Positions 9,872-21,016 of a DNA stretch of 64,000 bases are shown here, piece by piece. The notes beneath the pieces are model-generated. The model had not been told where the DNA came from, made no database searches, and saw nothing but the letters and a program-made list of their open reading frames with translations. Each line of letters begins with the position of its first letter. The first letter of the stretch is position 1. This DNA comes from Diogma glabrata (taxonomy: Eukaryota; Arthropoda; Insecta; Diptera; Cylindrotomidae). The stretch spans positions 381,661,460 to 381,725,459 of the forward strand of contig OY856187.1 in NCBI GenBank assembly GCA_963693315.1. The letters run 5' to 3'. Both the position numbers and the translations under genes were made by a program.

Positions 9872-12582
9872 GGGGAGAAGAGGGATACTTGATCCCCTGG
9901 GAGATTTGTTCCTCCATGGATATCTCCCAAATTTGTAAAGTTTGAATCCTGAGATTGGCAACACGTTATGGCCGCCATGTTGAATAGTTGTCAGCTTTCA
10001 TTCATTGTGTGAAAATCAAAACATGCAAAAGTACATTTGAGTGAACAGTTTTTTTCCACTTCAAACTTTTTTTCAACTAGTGCTTATAGATTAATATGTA
10101 TTTGCATTTTGGATATAGGTAAGTGATTGCTTTTTTTATCATTACTAGCACATACAATTGTGAGTTAATAAAAAATAATGAATAAGTGATTTCAATTACG
10201 GTGTAGGTACTAAATGAAAAAAATTGGCATTATTACCCCAGGGATCAAATCTCCCATAATGTAATCAAGTGTCGATACGTACGTAAACAAAAGGCAAATG
10301 AAATGGAAATATCATTCTCATCTGACTACAAGAAAGCGCAGATATTTACACCTTCAGAAGAAAAATTGCTAAATAACTATTTAAAAAAGCTAGCAAGCTT
10401 TACCATGGGCTAATAAGCAAACAGGCCAGCTAGACAATTAGCTTATGAATACGCTGTCAGAAATGATAAGAAAATACCTGACAATTGGATATCACACAAA
10501 GAAGCAAGCTATGACTGGGTTTTCGGTTTTATGAAGCGGATTACTGAATTATCTTTAAAAAAAATGTTTTTAAATTTTTTGATAATTTGAAAGCTATTTT
10601 CAGCAAACATGCAATTGGGCCTGATTGTATATGGAATATAGATGAAACTAGACTTCACCATGTTCCAAACCATGTTCACAAGCCTAGAAAAATAATAACC
10701 AGTCGAGGTGAGAAACAAGTCGGAAAAATTACTTCAGGTGAACGTGGAGAGACAGTAACAGCTTGCTGTACAATCAATGCAATCGGTAACAGCATGCCAC
10801 CATGCATGGTTTTTCCACGAAAAAATTGGCAGGACCGAATGATTAACAATGGCACACCTGAAACAGTTGGCGTAACCCATCAGAGCGGGTGGATGACGCA
10901 GCAGTTAATTTTCACAAATTTCCACAACATTTCAAGAAACATGCGAAACCATCATTGGGGAACAAGTGGCTGATAATAATGGACAACCACGAGAGTCACG
11001 TTAGCCTAAAGGTCATAACATATGCCAAAGAAAATGGTATTATCCTACTCACGATTCCACCTCACACTTCCCACAAGCTCCAGCCTTTAGATCGAACTGT
11101 GTATGGTCCTCTTAAGACCTTCTATAATAAAGCTTGTGATGGCTGGATGGTTTCACATCCTGGTAGAACCATGACAATCTACGAAATTGCTGAATGCTTT
11201 GGACATGCTTTTCCTCTTGCTTTTATACCACGTAATATTCAAGGTGGTTTTCGAGTCACAGATATTTGGCCTGTAAACTCTGATATCTTCACTGAAGAAG
11301 ATTATTTGTCAGCATATGGCACTGATAGAGAAAATGAAGAAATCGCTCAAGAAACAGTGACTGTGACTGATAGTAATATCAAATATGCCATTGGAGCTAC
11401 AAGAACAGAACCTTCAAGCAATTGAAAAAGAATTGCTTTCTACACCTGAAAATAATATCCTATCGGAGCCTCGCTCGACAACAGAAACGCTCACAAGAAT
11501 TGGCACAACATTCCCATGAAAATAGCATTCAGTCAATATTTCAGCCAGATTTGTATCAGCCTTCTACGTCAGCTACAACTCTCACTACCCCAGAAATGAT
11601 CAGGCCTCACCCTAAAGCTGCACCAAGGAAAATGAATAATCGAAGAGGCAGGAAACGAGCTCATACAAAAGTGTTAGCTGATAGTCCAAAAAAGGAAAGA
11701 AAAAGAACGTAGAGTAGAGATCAAAAAAGCAAAACTTAATTTGAAAACTAAGAAAAGCCTAAAAGAACTTGAAAAATCATCAAGTTCATCTGAAGATGAT
11801 GTTCCTCCATCGCCTGATTCCGAATATGACATACGAGACGGTATTGAGACTGATGGTACGACGGAGTGCGAATCTGAAGCTGAAGAAGAATTCGAGTCGT
11901 AAATTGTCGTAAATTTTGTATCTGAGAAAAAGAAACTTCATCGTTATCTTTTCCAAATTGAAAAAAAGATCGTGGGAGGATTTCGAGTAAAATTTGCTAA
12001 GAAGAGGGACGATAAAACTTTTAAATGGCCTGAAAATGAGGGCATAGGTGAAGTAGGGCGGTTTCAAGTTGTGAAAAAACTACCTAAGTCTAACTTCAAA
12101 TCTTCTAGCAAACGTGTTGGGTGTTTTATTTTCCCAAAGTCTCATCGAAAGTTAAAAGTTGAATAGATAAACTTAAGTTTTTTTCTTTACTTATTTTTAT
12201 TTACTTGAAACATGTATAATTTAGTTTGTTTATACGTAAATTTTGTCATTATAAGCATAATGCAATAACGAGTACAAAATGTGACCAAATAAATGTAATT
12301 TACTTTCAAACCTTGGCATATTATTTACAAAAACTAAGCGTATGGGATACTAGATCCCTCATGTTCAAGTCTCCCACAACTGAGGAGAGTTGATCACTTT
12401 TCCCGTTCTTTGCATTTTTCTTATTATCTTCAGCCTTTTGAAACATTAATAAATTATATGAACGGGATTTGAAAGTCAGATAAATTTAAGATCTATTTAG
12501 GTTCGAATGGACATTGTAAGTTGAAAACAAACAAAATTATGAATCAAAAAACAAAAGGGGATCAAGTCTCCCTCTTCTCCCC
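9872..12582 (+). mobile_element. pogo-like DNA transposon, 2711 bp, TA target site
   Basis: Terminal inverted repeats of 26 bp, starting GGGGAGAAGAGGGA, lie at 9872-9897 and 12557-12582 and differ at one position. Both ends are flanked by TA (9870-9871, 12583-12584), the target duplication of the Tc1/mariner/pogo group. The interior holds one transposase gene in the same orientation as LINE H. The insertion lies in the 3' UTR of LINE H and is therefore younger than it. Confidence 0.9.
10301..12166 (+). pseudogene. pogo-family DDE/D transposase, broken
   Basis: The N-terminal part (10301-10560) reads as the helix-turn-helix DNA-binding region of pogo transposases (FTPSEEKLLNNYLKKL, RQLAYEYAV, DWVFGFMKR) but has an in-frame stop near 10410. 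The catalytic core follows: IDET (Asp near 10641), then after a frameshift near 10900-10970 DNHESH (Asp at 10982) and LQPLD (Asp at 11090), i.e. D-D-D with about 35 residues between the last two. A basic, Ser/Glu-rich tail and a small C-terminal region with IVGGFRVKF and VGCFIFPKS end at 12166. Some sequence between the DNA-binding and catalytic parts seems to be missing. Not functional as it stands. Confidence 0.85.
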
Positions 12583-12828
12583 TAAATCATTTTAGATTGT
12601 AAATATATTTAGACCAAAGCTGTTATTAGCTAAATATTAGCTAAATATAATTTAGTTTAGTTAATAGTAATGTTCATGTATGTATAGTTTATATATATTT
12701 TGTTTTTTTGTATGGCTCCTGCCGTCATTATCTTTTGTAAAAATATTTCTTCTGGGAAATACATTGGGCAACGGACTGTTTGCCGTCATGTAGATATAAA
12801 TAAATAAATAAATAAATAAAGGAGTTAC
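12583..12828 (+). repeat. LINE H 3' end: UTR, AAATA tail and target-site copy
   Basis: About 210 bp of UTR resumes after the pogo element and ends in five to six AAAT units (12797-12820), then GGAGTTAC (12821-12828), the same octamer as at 7580-7587. Confidence 0.7.
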
Positions 12829-14373
12829 ACTAAACAAGCATAATCTGAAATAAATTCATTAATAAATATAAAAACAAATACGACTTCTATAATCACATCG
12901 GGGTTTAATTATAACTAAAATGATTGAAATAAAGAAAATATAATTTACTAATAGGATTGACTGTATCTTAAAATATAATTTTAGCACTTGTGTAAAATTT
13001 AGTACAACCAATATTATTCCTCAAGAGATGTCACTAAATAATCGAAATCGAAAAACAGCTGCTTTAATGCAAAATTTACATAATGTTTTTGTTCTATTTG
13101 AGAAAAAAAAAATTAAAAATACATTTTTTATTTCCTCATTCATTCATTCATTTGTCAGCCATTTTACAAAGTATTTCCAATAAAAGTTTTTTTTAAACTC
13201 GGTGTTGTCTGACGTTTAATAAATTTTAGTTTTAATATTGCAAACAATTGTTATTGATAAAAATTATTTATATTTAATTCAAAATATCATTTGAACGAGA
13301 ATGGCTTCAGAATTATTAGTTTTGTGTTAATGTATTGTGATTCACAAATAAAAAAAAAGAAATTCAATTTTTTCCCAGTGAAAGTGGGTTTAGTGTAGTT
13401 TATATTATAAATTTATTAAGGAAATTAATTTAAGGTAATTCTATTATTGCAAGTTTATTTAACTATAATTTAAAATGTGAAAATATATAAGATGGAGTAT
13501 ATTGTGAAAAAGATAAACATCTTGAATTATTGCATAATTAAATGAAAAATCATAAACGTAATAAATGTATTAAATGCAGTCCGTTATGTTATAAGCAGTT
13601 ATTCCAAAATACTTCCATTCTTATTATTCTTGGTTTTCCATAAAAATTTTATCTTTTGTTTTTGTTTTTTGCAATATGTGTGATTTATTTAACCTTCAAT
13701 TGTGACGATATATAAATTTTATTTATAATTATTATGTTTATTTTTCGATTAACTACAAAGGCATACGCAATCAACGTCACATGTTTTGAGCTTTGATATT
13801 ATTAAATTTCATTGCTTTTTTTTGTTGCACGAGTTGAATAACAGTTTTCAAAAATTGTTTACATGAGTTATTTTTCCTGTCGCAGTTGCAAAAATTTTAA
13901 ATATGTGGGAACAAACTGACTTGCTGGTCACACATAAATCTTTAGCTTGCTGATCATCCGGCTTACAGGGTTTTCGATCAATTGGGCCACATGACATGCA
14001 TGCAGGTAGCTGAGATTAAAGATTACTATCATAGTATTAAAGCTCAAGTAATATTCCAGGCGTCCAGACAGAAAGTCATACCTGCAAACTACCTTTCAGA
14101 TCAATTTAATTTATTCAACTTTTTTTTAATTATATATTCGTAGATTTTCCAGTAAGCAGAATAATTTGTCGATATAATTTAGGGTCTGATATCCCTCTTT
14201 CGGGATTATAATTACACGATCAAATTTGTGACGACACCAAATCTTATGAAGTCGTTGAAAATATTCAAGCAAGTAGAAATTATAATTTTGCATGACTGGC
14301 TGAACAATTATTTTTTCAGTTAAATCGATACAGGAAACCGTGTCATGTTTCATGTTCATTTTAAGAATGAAAG
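12829..14373. other. AT-rich stretch without recognisable gene
   Basis: No coding, RNA or element signal recognised. A slightly richer piece at 13910-14100 contains ATGCATGCAGGTAG and, about 80 bp on, CTGCAAACTACC, weak inverted similarity only. Probably intergenic or intronic DNA. Confidence 0.5.
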
Positions 14374-14404
14374 GTTGTTGTTGTTGTAGCGACAAGATGT
14401 GATG

Positions 14405-14653
14405 TTATTCTTCCGGCTCCAAGTCCAGATTCAGGAACTCTGCTACTGCCCTTGGGCGGTACCACAAATCTTCCTTCGTCAAGTTTGTTTCATTTTCAGG
14501 ACAATTAAATAGGTGGTCTACATCGTGTGGCGTGCCCTCACATGCGGGACACTTGTCAATAATTTCAGAATCAATTCTACTCATGTAGTTGTTTAGGATG
14601 CGTGACCAACCGGATCTAAGTTGTGCTAGGATGGATCTAGTGCTACGCGGCAA
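14405..14653 (-). pseudogene. C-terminal zinc-knuckle part of LINE A1 ORF
   Basis: The frame ends with LNLDLEPEE and a stop. Upstream it contains CPACEGTPHDVDHLFNC, a C-x2-C-x4-H-x3-H-x3-C pattern typical of the C-terminal zinc knuckle of APE-type LINE proteins, thought to bind the RNA template or DNA target. The same motif is found in copies A2 (about 47550-47600) and A3. The upstream remainder of this ORF lies 4.3 kb to the right because of the LINE B insertion. Confidence 0.8.
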
Positions 14654-14960
14654 TTGGCCCTCTTCGGCAGCAACTTTTGGTGCCTTTTTATTTAGAACAC
14701 GATTTGGAATATAGTTCTTTATTGCATTTTCAACCGCTTTGGTGTGGAATGTTTTTAAGCCTGTTCTATATGTAGATTCGTCGATGTTACCAGTAGCCTG
14801 GCTATCTCTGATATCTTGCAGAGATCATATTGCTGTCTTCCTTATGTCTCTGGGTGGTTCTATTGTAGTTAATGTGTCATTGCAAGGATGTTGCTCTTTA
14901 TGACAGGCCAATAGATATTGTTTGGTTAGCATTTCGTTATGTTCACGGACAGGCAATATG

Positions 14961-15386
14961 TTACTTTATTTATTTCGGCAAAAAATATACAAATTAAGAC
15001 TAATTATTCTTATTTACAATTTGATCAGATAAGAAAATGTAAGAAAACAGCCAACAAGACTAGCTTCAAAAGTAATACAACTAATAACAATAACAATAAA
15101 TCAATTCAATATAATAAAAAAATTACTTCATCACTCATCTCATCAACAACACATACCAACTTACAACTAACCTACTACAATTCACTTGTTCCCCGACGGT
15201 CCAACTCCACACCAATGCCAGTGCAAGAAGTATAGCAATCAAAAAAAAAAAAATGCAATAATTCAGGTCCCAATCCAGTGTCACGAGACAAGAGACTGAG
15301 ACCAAAATTAAAGCAAGAAATAGAAGCAGCAGCTCACATGACAACTCAAAACTCAAAAACAGCATCCAACAACAAGAGATTAAGCA
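14961..15386 (-). other. 3' UTR of LINE B
   Basis: Non-coding AC-rich sequence (on the plus strand) between the ORF2 stop at 15387 and the AAATA tail at the junction with LINE A1. The open frames seen here on either strand are low-complexity and not credible genes. Confidence 0.6.
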
Positions 15387-15800
15387 TTAAGCAAGGTTAC
15401 CAAGTGTATTGAAGTGAGCCAAGCAAAGATTTTGGAAAACACGAACAGAACTGGCCTCTCTGATAGCCAAAGGCAACCCATTCCAGAGCCTACAACTTCT
15501 CACAGCAAACGACAATTCCATAGCACAAGAAGCATGGAATGGTATGACAAGATGCCTCGTTCGATTAGAGATAGTAAACGACAACCTCTCAAATAAATAC
15601 TCAGGCTGACGATATTTGACAACCTTAAAGAGACATAGTACCGATCTCAACTTCAAGAACAACCCAAATTTAGTTCCGAGAAACTTAAATGCGAACACAG
15701 ATAGATGCTCCCTCTTCCTGAGTGAATAGATAAATCGAATACAAGAGTTAAAACACAGCTTTAATCTATTAATAGTACCCATATTTGCCCCAGAAAACAC
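15387..15800 (-). pseudogene. C-terminal domain of LINE B ORF2
   Basis: It carries the common LINE C-terminal pattern (INRLKLCFNSCIRFIYSLRKR, RTRHLVIPFH, RLWNGLPLAIR, FQNLCLAHF), following the RT thumb. It is separated from the RT frame (to 15825) by a short break with a stop. Probably once continuous with the RT. Confidence 0.75.
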
Positions 15801-15824
15801 TTCACATCCATAAAGAAAAAAGGG

Positions 15825-16812
15825 CTAGAGGGCTATAAGAGACTGGACCAATTTACACCTCAATTCAACTGGAAGGAGATCTTTGACCAAATACAGACGC
15901 CGAAGCACCATCCAAACTTTCCCGATAACAGAACTCACATGATCATCCCATGATAAGGTCTCATCCAAGACGAACCCCAGACTCCTAGCACTCCGAACAT
16001 AGGGAACCTGAACATCATTTAAAAAGACAGGAAGAAGACTCTTACTAATTGGATACCGATAGAAAGCAATGACCTGACTCTTGGCAGTGTTCAAGATTAG
16101 AGAATTTTGATAGGACCACTCTGCAATTGAAGAAAGATCACAATTGATATCAGCAACACAGGTGGAAGACTCCGTGATGGGAGCAGAGCAAGTGATCTGA
16201 ACATCATCAGCAAACAAATAAACTGAACAGTTCCTCAGAGCTGCAGGTAGATCATTTATGAAGAGACTAAACAGCAAGGGACCGAAAATAGACCCCTGGG
16301 GAACACCTCTGTAAAGTAGTCTAGAGAAGGAACACTTACCACCCACAACCACACTGGGATCGACCAGAGAGATAGGATAATATGAGGTTTGGTGCAGAGT
16401 TAGAAAAATCAAAGAAGTTTCTCAGTTTAGAAATTAATTTAATATGATGAACGCAATCAAATGCCTTGCTAAAATCAAGAAGAAGCAGTATAGACAACCT
16501 TTTACGATCCATATTACGATGAATTTCATCAGTAAGATCAATCATATGGGACATATTGTGAAATTTCCTAAACCCAGACTCTTTGACATAGATACCAGGA
16601 CCACTATCAATAAAAGTTAATATTTGAATCTGAATCAGTCTTTCACACACTTTGGACAATGCAGGAAGAATACTGATGGGCCTGTAGTCAGCAACGCATA
16701 GCGGATCATTGATCTTGGGAATAGGTGTGACCAAAGCTTGCTTCCACTGGGATGGAAAAGTTGATGTGGTGAGAACAGTGTTAAGCACATGAACTAAATA
16801 TGGCGAAAACAA
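15825..16812 (-). pseudogene. reverse transcriptase of LINE B in two frames
   Basis: Frame 16336-16812 carries the finger and palm start (YRPISILPALSKV, FRKFHNMSHM, LLLLDFSKAFDCVHH). Frame 15825-16412 carries RGVPQGSIFGPLLFSLFIND, the catalytic FADD box (16203-16214) and the thumb (VRSARSLGFVLDETLSW). One frameshift near 16340-16400 separates them; otherwise all motifs needed for polymerase activity are present. This RT is nearer to intact than that of LINE H. Confidence 0.85.
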
Positions 16813-16859
16813 AGGAAAGACAATTTTCAGGAATTTAACAGGAATTTCGTCAGAGCCAA

Positions 16860-17959
16860 CAGCATTTGATTTAATAGAAAACAGGGCTTGTCAAACCTCG
16901 TCCTCGGAAACGTTCCTAAAAGCATGCGAACGAGCAGTCTCCTCTCCAAGATCAACTAGGGAAGGCAACTGCACTTCCGATTGAACATAGAAATAGCGTC
17001 ACCAATTTCAGGTGAAAACCAGGGATTGGAGTTTCGTATAGGGATAAACTTTGTGCGAAGAGGAACATGCTTGTTAAATAGATCCAGCAATATTGCATTC
17101 AAGACACTCACCTGTTCATCAACACTACCAGTAAAAAAAAGTCCATTTAGGACATCAAGATTTAAATCCAAAGCAAGCTGATCCAAGTTAAGATTAGCAT
17201 AATTCCTAAACTGGAACCAGTTAGGTTCTTCAGGACAAACAAAATCAAAAGACGAGTAGATAAGGGTTTAGAGATCGATGGAACCCAGAATTGACCAGAG
17301 ATATGAGGTACATCAGGATCACTAACCACAAAAAAATCAATCAGGGAGAAGCTATTACGAGAGACATCAAAATGCGTAGGCAGACTATTGTGTAAAACTT
17401 GCGAGTTGAGTTTCTTAAAAAAGGACGACACATCGTGCAAGATATCAGCATCCATAAGATTAAGGTTAAAGTCACCCATTAAGATGAAGCTCTGGTACTG
17501 GGGTAAGAGAGTACTCAATACATCCTCCAGAGCAGTTAAGTTACCAGCAGAGCGTTAAACAACTCCAATGAGTAGTTTTTTACAATGGACAACTTCAGTG
17601 AATAGATACTCTAATGTGGTAGAATCTTGGGACTTAATAATCAGCTTAGCTTTGATTTTAGAAGAAACATAAATGGCAACACCACTCCCTCGCAACCCCT
17701 TACGGTCATTCCTAAACACTTAGTAACCCGGTATCGAAACAGTAGCATTAGTAATGTAACTCTTATGCCAGGTTTCCGAAACTCCTACCACATCTAGATA
17801 ATTCCCTTTAAAAGTGGAACGAACTTCCTCAAGTTTGGATAATCTTTGCGCACACATACTTTGAGCATTAATGTGGCCAACGTTAAGACAACTACGCCTT
17901 TTATTCAAGTTAGACCTAAGAATTGAGCTGTCACTGGCCACTGGTAGAAGACTATACAT
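16860..17959 (-). pseudogene. APE-type endonuclease region of LINE B
   Basis: Frame 17720-17959 begins the domain (LNVGHINAQSM with the conserved Asn, VVGVSETW with the catalytic Glu). 17162-17518 contains SFILMGDFNLN (conserved Asp). 16956-17186 is the linker to RT (HVPLRTKFIPIRNSNPWFSPEI). Several stops and shifts break it. The enzyme would nick the target DNA to prime reverse transcription. Confidence 0.75.
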
Positions 17960-18149
17960 ACTTAACCTTCACACTAGCAGGGAGTTGAGCAGACCATACA
18001 GGAACAAGCGAAACTGCAATGAAAAAGAAAAACAATTCAAAATCTAATACTATCATTAAAATAACTTAACACACTATTTAACTCATTAAGAAAATAATAA
18101 TCACATCAAGCATAACACAATACAACAACAATCCTGCAGCATGGAAACA

Positions 18150-19139
18150 TCAACCAGTACCCGCATCAGAACTCCCAACATCCACCACATCCAGTACATA
18201 TTGCTTTGATTTAACAGTAACTATAGTGTCATCAGCACACGTAATCCTGACTCTACCATTAGAGACATTAACCCTTTTAATTAATAGCTTCCTCTTCAAA
18301 CCAATACAAAACTTCTTCAGTGCAGCAATGTCTGGAGAAAGATTATCATTAAAGTAAATTCTAGACTGCAACTCGGTATCCATAACTTGTGACAATTTCA
18401 GGTTTTGATTTTTGAAATACTTGGACATGATCACATCCCTCAACCCTATGCTGCTGAATTTCACCAAAACAGCACCTTTATTCTTGCTCAAAATACTGCA
18501 AAAAACGATATCTTCCAATTTAACAGCTACATCCAATTACAACACCGCTTTGATTATTAAGTCTTTGTAACTAGGACACGATAACGGCAAACCATTGATA
18601 ACAATGTCCTGTCTTCTACTTTGCCAGTCCAACCGCTCCAATCTAGCACAATTCGCTGCAAGAACCCCAGCACTTGGAGTCCATTTCTCTAAATGTATTA
18701 CACGTTTTTTAATAGCTTCAACATCAGCAAGGACAGGGTGAGCCTCAATTGAATCAGCCACCACATCCTTACATTCAGTCAAGACCTTGCTTGGAAAATC
18801 CTTCAATGTACTCTGAAGTTCTGCGTTTAATTCCAGTTTAAACTGTTGAAATTCTGAACGAAGAGACTGAAAATCAACTTTCAGCTCCAATTTAAATTGA
18901 TGCAATTCGGCACGCAGCGACTGGACTGTAAGCTGATCACTCTTATTCTTTTTCCTAAGCTCTACACATGCTGAACAATACCAATTAGTTGATGAATCAG
19001 CCAAATACTTAAAGACCACCTTGCAAATGCATATACATTTTAAATGAAACCAGTTGTCACACCCATCACAGCAAATGGCATCATCATCCCCAACCAACAA
19101 CCTGCAACCAGGACAGAAAGCCTTTTTCTCTTTCCCCAT
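18150..19139 (-). pseudogene. LINE B ORF1: PHD-like finger plus coiled coil, one stop
   Basis: The start MGKEKK is at 19139; upstream open sequence is UTR and flank. Residues 6-65 hold C-x2-C...C-x2-C...H-x2-C...C-x2-C (FCPGC, CCDGCDNWFHLKC, WYCSAC), a PHD-type zinc finger. A heptad-like stretch with two repeats of a Leu-rich segment (FKLELK, FQSLRSEF) follows, probably a coiled coil. The rest includes RRQDIVINGLPLS. A single in-frame TAA (18537-18539) divides the frame; reading continues in the same frame to 18150. About 330 codons in all. ORF1 proteins of such LINEs bind RNA. Confidence 0.75.
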
Positions 19140-19190
19140 CCTTATTAAATATTTATTTATATTGTACAGCACCGCAAGGCAAATCAGCAA

Positions 19191-19272
19191 ATAAATAAAT
19201 TTGAGGTTAACACCACACTGGAAATAAGCAATCAATATAACAATAAATTTGAGGTTAACATCACACTGGATC
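19191..19272 (-). repeat. 52-bp tandem duplication in LINE B 5' UTR
   Basis: AATAAATTTGAGGTTAACA followed by CCACACTGGA or TCACACTGGA occurs twice about 52 bp apart at the 5' end. Repeated 5' UTR units are known to carry internal promoters in some LINEs; here that is inference. Confidence 0.65.
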
Positions 19273-19422
19273 ACACATCCGGTTGCGGTTCGCTTTTTGT
19301 GTTGTTTGTAACTTATTTTAGTGAGTGTTGGTAACTTGAGGGGTCCATATGGGTGCAGCATAATTTATAATGGGTCTTCCTATTGCTTTGTACGTTGTTA
19401 AGATCGTGTTTTTATCTTTGCC

Positions 19423-20556
19423 TCATGAACTACCCGCTAGTGCTTTCAATGCGTTATTCCTGTTTTTCAAACTTGAGTTTATTAGTTGTGCATGAGCATT
19501 GAATTTAAGCAGTGGGTTGAATGTTACACCCAGCAGTCTCGGATTTTTTACTGTAGGAATAAGTATGTTGTCTTTGCAGATGCTTAGTGTTGAATTTATC
19601 TCCTTCGTCCATTTGGTGGAAAGTGTAGAAGTGGACTTTTCAGTGGAAAGTTTTGGTTTTCTGGTTTTAAACAGAATATTAAGGTAGGTATTCAGGATAT
19701 TTGTGAGTTGCTGCAGGTTATTTCCAATTACAAGCACTGTGCAGTCGTCTGCATATGATGTGATAGATATTCCTTCTGGTGGGGTAGGCAAACTGCTTAG
19801 GGTGAGGTTGAATAATGACGGTGAGAGAATTCCTTGTCTTAGCACTCTCATTTTGGACTTGCTGTTACGGAACTCAACATATGTTTGGCGACCTCTGAGG
19901 TAATTGCACAACCAGCGCTTCATTAAACCTGGCAAGTTGGTATTAAAGATATCATCCAATAGAGCCGCGTGCGACAATGTGTCGAATGCTTTTGACAGGT
20001 CAAGTGCGACTAAAATTGTTCTAGCGCATGGTTGTTTTTGATTCAGACCATCACTGATCTGGTTTTGTATTCTGTATAGCGCGGTAGTTGTACTGTGTGC
20101 TCGCCGGAAGCCATGTTGGTGTGGCGCCAAATTACAGGATCTTGTTAGCTGAGGGAGCAGAAGTGCTTCGATGAGTTTAGCGACCGATGAAAGAATGGAT
20201 ATTGGTCTGTAGGACTCTCCCTTTTCTTCCGGTTTTCCTGGTTTCAGAATGGGGCTGATTCTGACCGTTTTCCAGATATTTGGTATCTGTAGAGTATTTA
20301 GAGATGTATTAAGTGTAGTAGTGAGGAAGTTCAAACCTTTGGGTCCGATGTGTTTGAGCATGATGGCTGAGATGCCGTCGGGTCCTATAGCTTTTGATGG
20401 CTTAATTTTCCTTATTGCATTCTCCACCTCTTCTTCGGAAAATATAATATCCTCCAAGTTGTCATTGTTAAGTTTGCGCATGTGTCTCAACACTGATCTG
20501 GTCTCTTTCTCGTCTTTACGCTGCTTTTCTGTAAACTGAATGTTAAATTTGCGCAT
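19423..20556 (-). pseudogene. reverse transcriptase of LINE A1
   Basis: The 377-codon frame contains AIGPDGISAIMLKH, SYRPISILSSVAKL, HGFRRAHSTTTAL, LVALDLSKAFDTLSH, the YADD box (19744-19755) and NPRLLGVTFNPLL. The motif that should read RQG-VPQGG-VLSPSLF is shortened to RQGILSPSLF, an in-frame loss of about five residues of the PQG loop conserved in all LINE RTs, so activity is doubtful. It ends near 19423 in the thumb. The link to the endonuclease (20569-20928) is in another frame. Confidence 0.85.
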
Positions 20557-20568
20557 TTCCGGTGGTTT

Positions 20569-20928
20569 TCAATGGGGATATCGTCGAAGGAGGATCATGC
20601 AATTATTTTGTGGTTGTCGAGGATGAGTTAGGCCCTTAATGACCTTCCAAAGACTTTTGCTAGTACCCAGGTTTGATTCTCTCACTAACTCTCTCCATTT
20701 GTTTCTTTTATGGTCCGTGACCAATTTGTTAATTGGCTTGTTCAGGTTCGGAATTCCGGAGTCGGCTGGATCTGCTTTACAGATGTCATCTCTTTTATTA
20801 GAAAGCACACACGCTTCATGTGGAAAGTTTGGTTTTATTTTTTTAATTCTGCCAGCTCGTATGCAGCGAGCGAGCTCTTGCCTTATTAAAAATTTCTCTG
20901 AATTGTTTTTCCCCAGAGAGGGCGTCAA
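20569..20928 (-). pseudogene. linker between endonuclease and RT of LINE A1
   Basis: MTPSLGKNNSEKFL... to TENHRK-like region, collinear with copy A2 (45497-45860). Frame breaks at both ends separate it from the endonuclease frame (21017-22147) and the RT frame. No catalytic motif. Confidence 0.65.
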
Positions 20929-21016
20929 GTGGTAAAAATTGCTTACTGAATTCAGTTTCGGTAAAATTTGTAAAGTTTTCCCAGTCAGCTTTGTTAAAAT
21001 TAATATATGTCTTCTT

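Larger units (their letters stand above)
7588..12820 (+). mobile_element. 5'-truncated LINE H, interrupted by a pogo element
   Basis: RT-like fragments run from 7600 to 9480, a non-coding 3' UTR continues to 9871, the pogo element occupies 9872-12582, and the LINE 3' UTR resumes and ends in a TAAATAAATAAA tail (12797-12820). The 8-bp direct repeat GGAGTTAC on both sides (7580-7587, 12821-12828) supports insertion by target-primed reverse transcription. The coding part begins at the end of the endonuclease region, so the 5' half is missing, as usual for LINEs. Confidence 0.75.
14961..19272 (-). mobile_element. LINE B, nearly full length (4.3 kb), inserted in LINE A1
   Basis: On the minus strand it runs from a repeated 5' UTR (19191-19272) through ORF1 (PHD-like finger, coiled coil), APE endonuclease, RT and C-terminal region to a 3' UTR with AAATAAATAAA at 14961-14972. 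Family-A sequence flanks both sides. No clear target-site duplication is seen; about 40 bp of the target seem to be deleted. The 3' tail and RT resemble LINE H. Confidence 0.8.
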
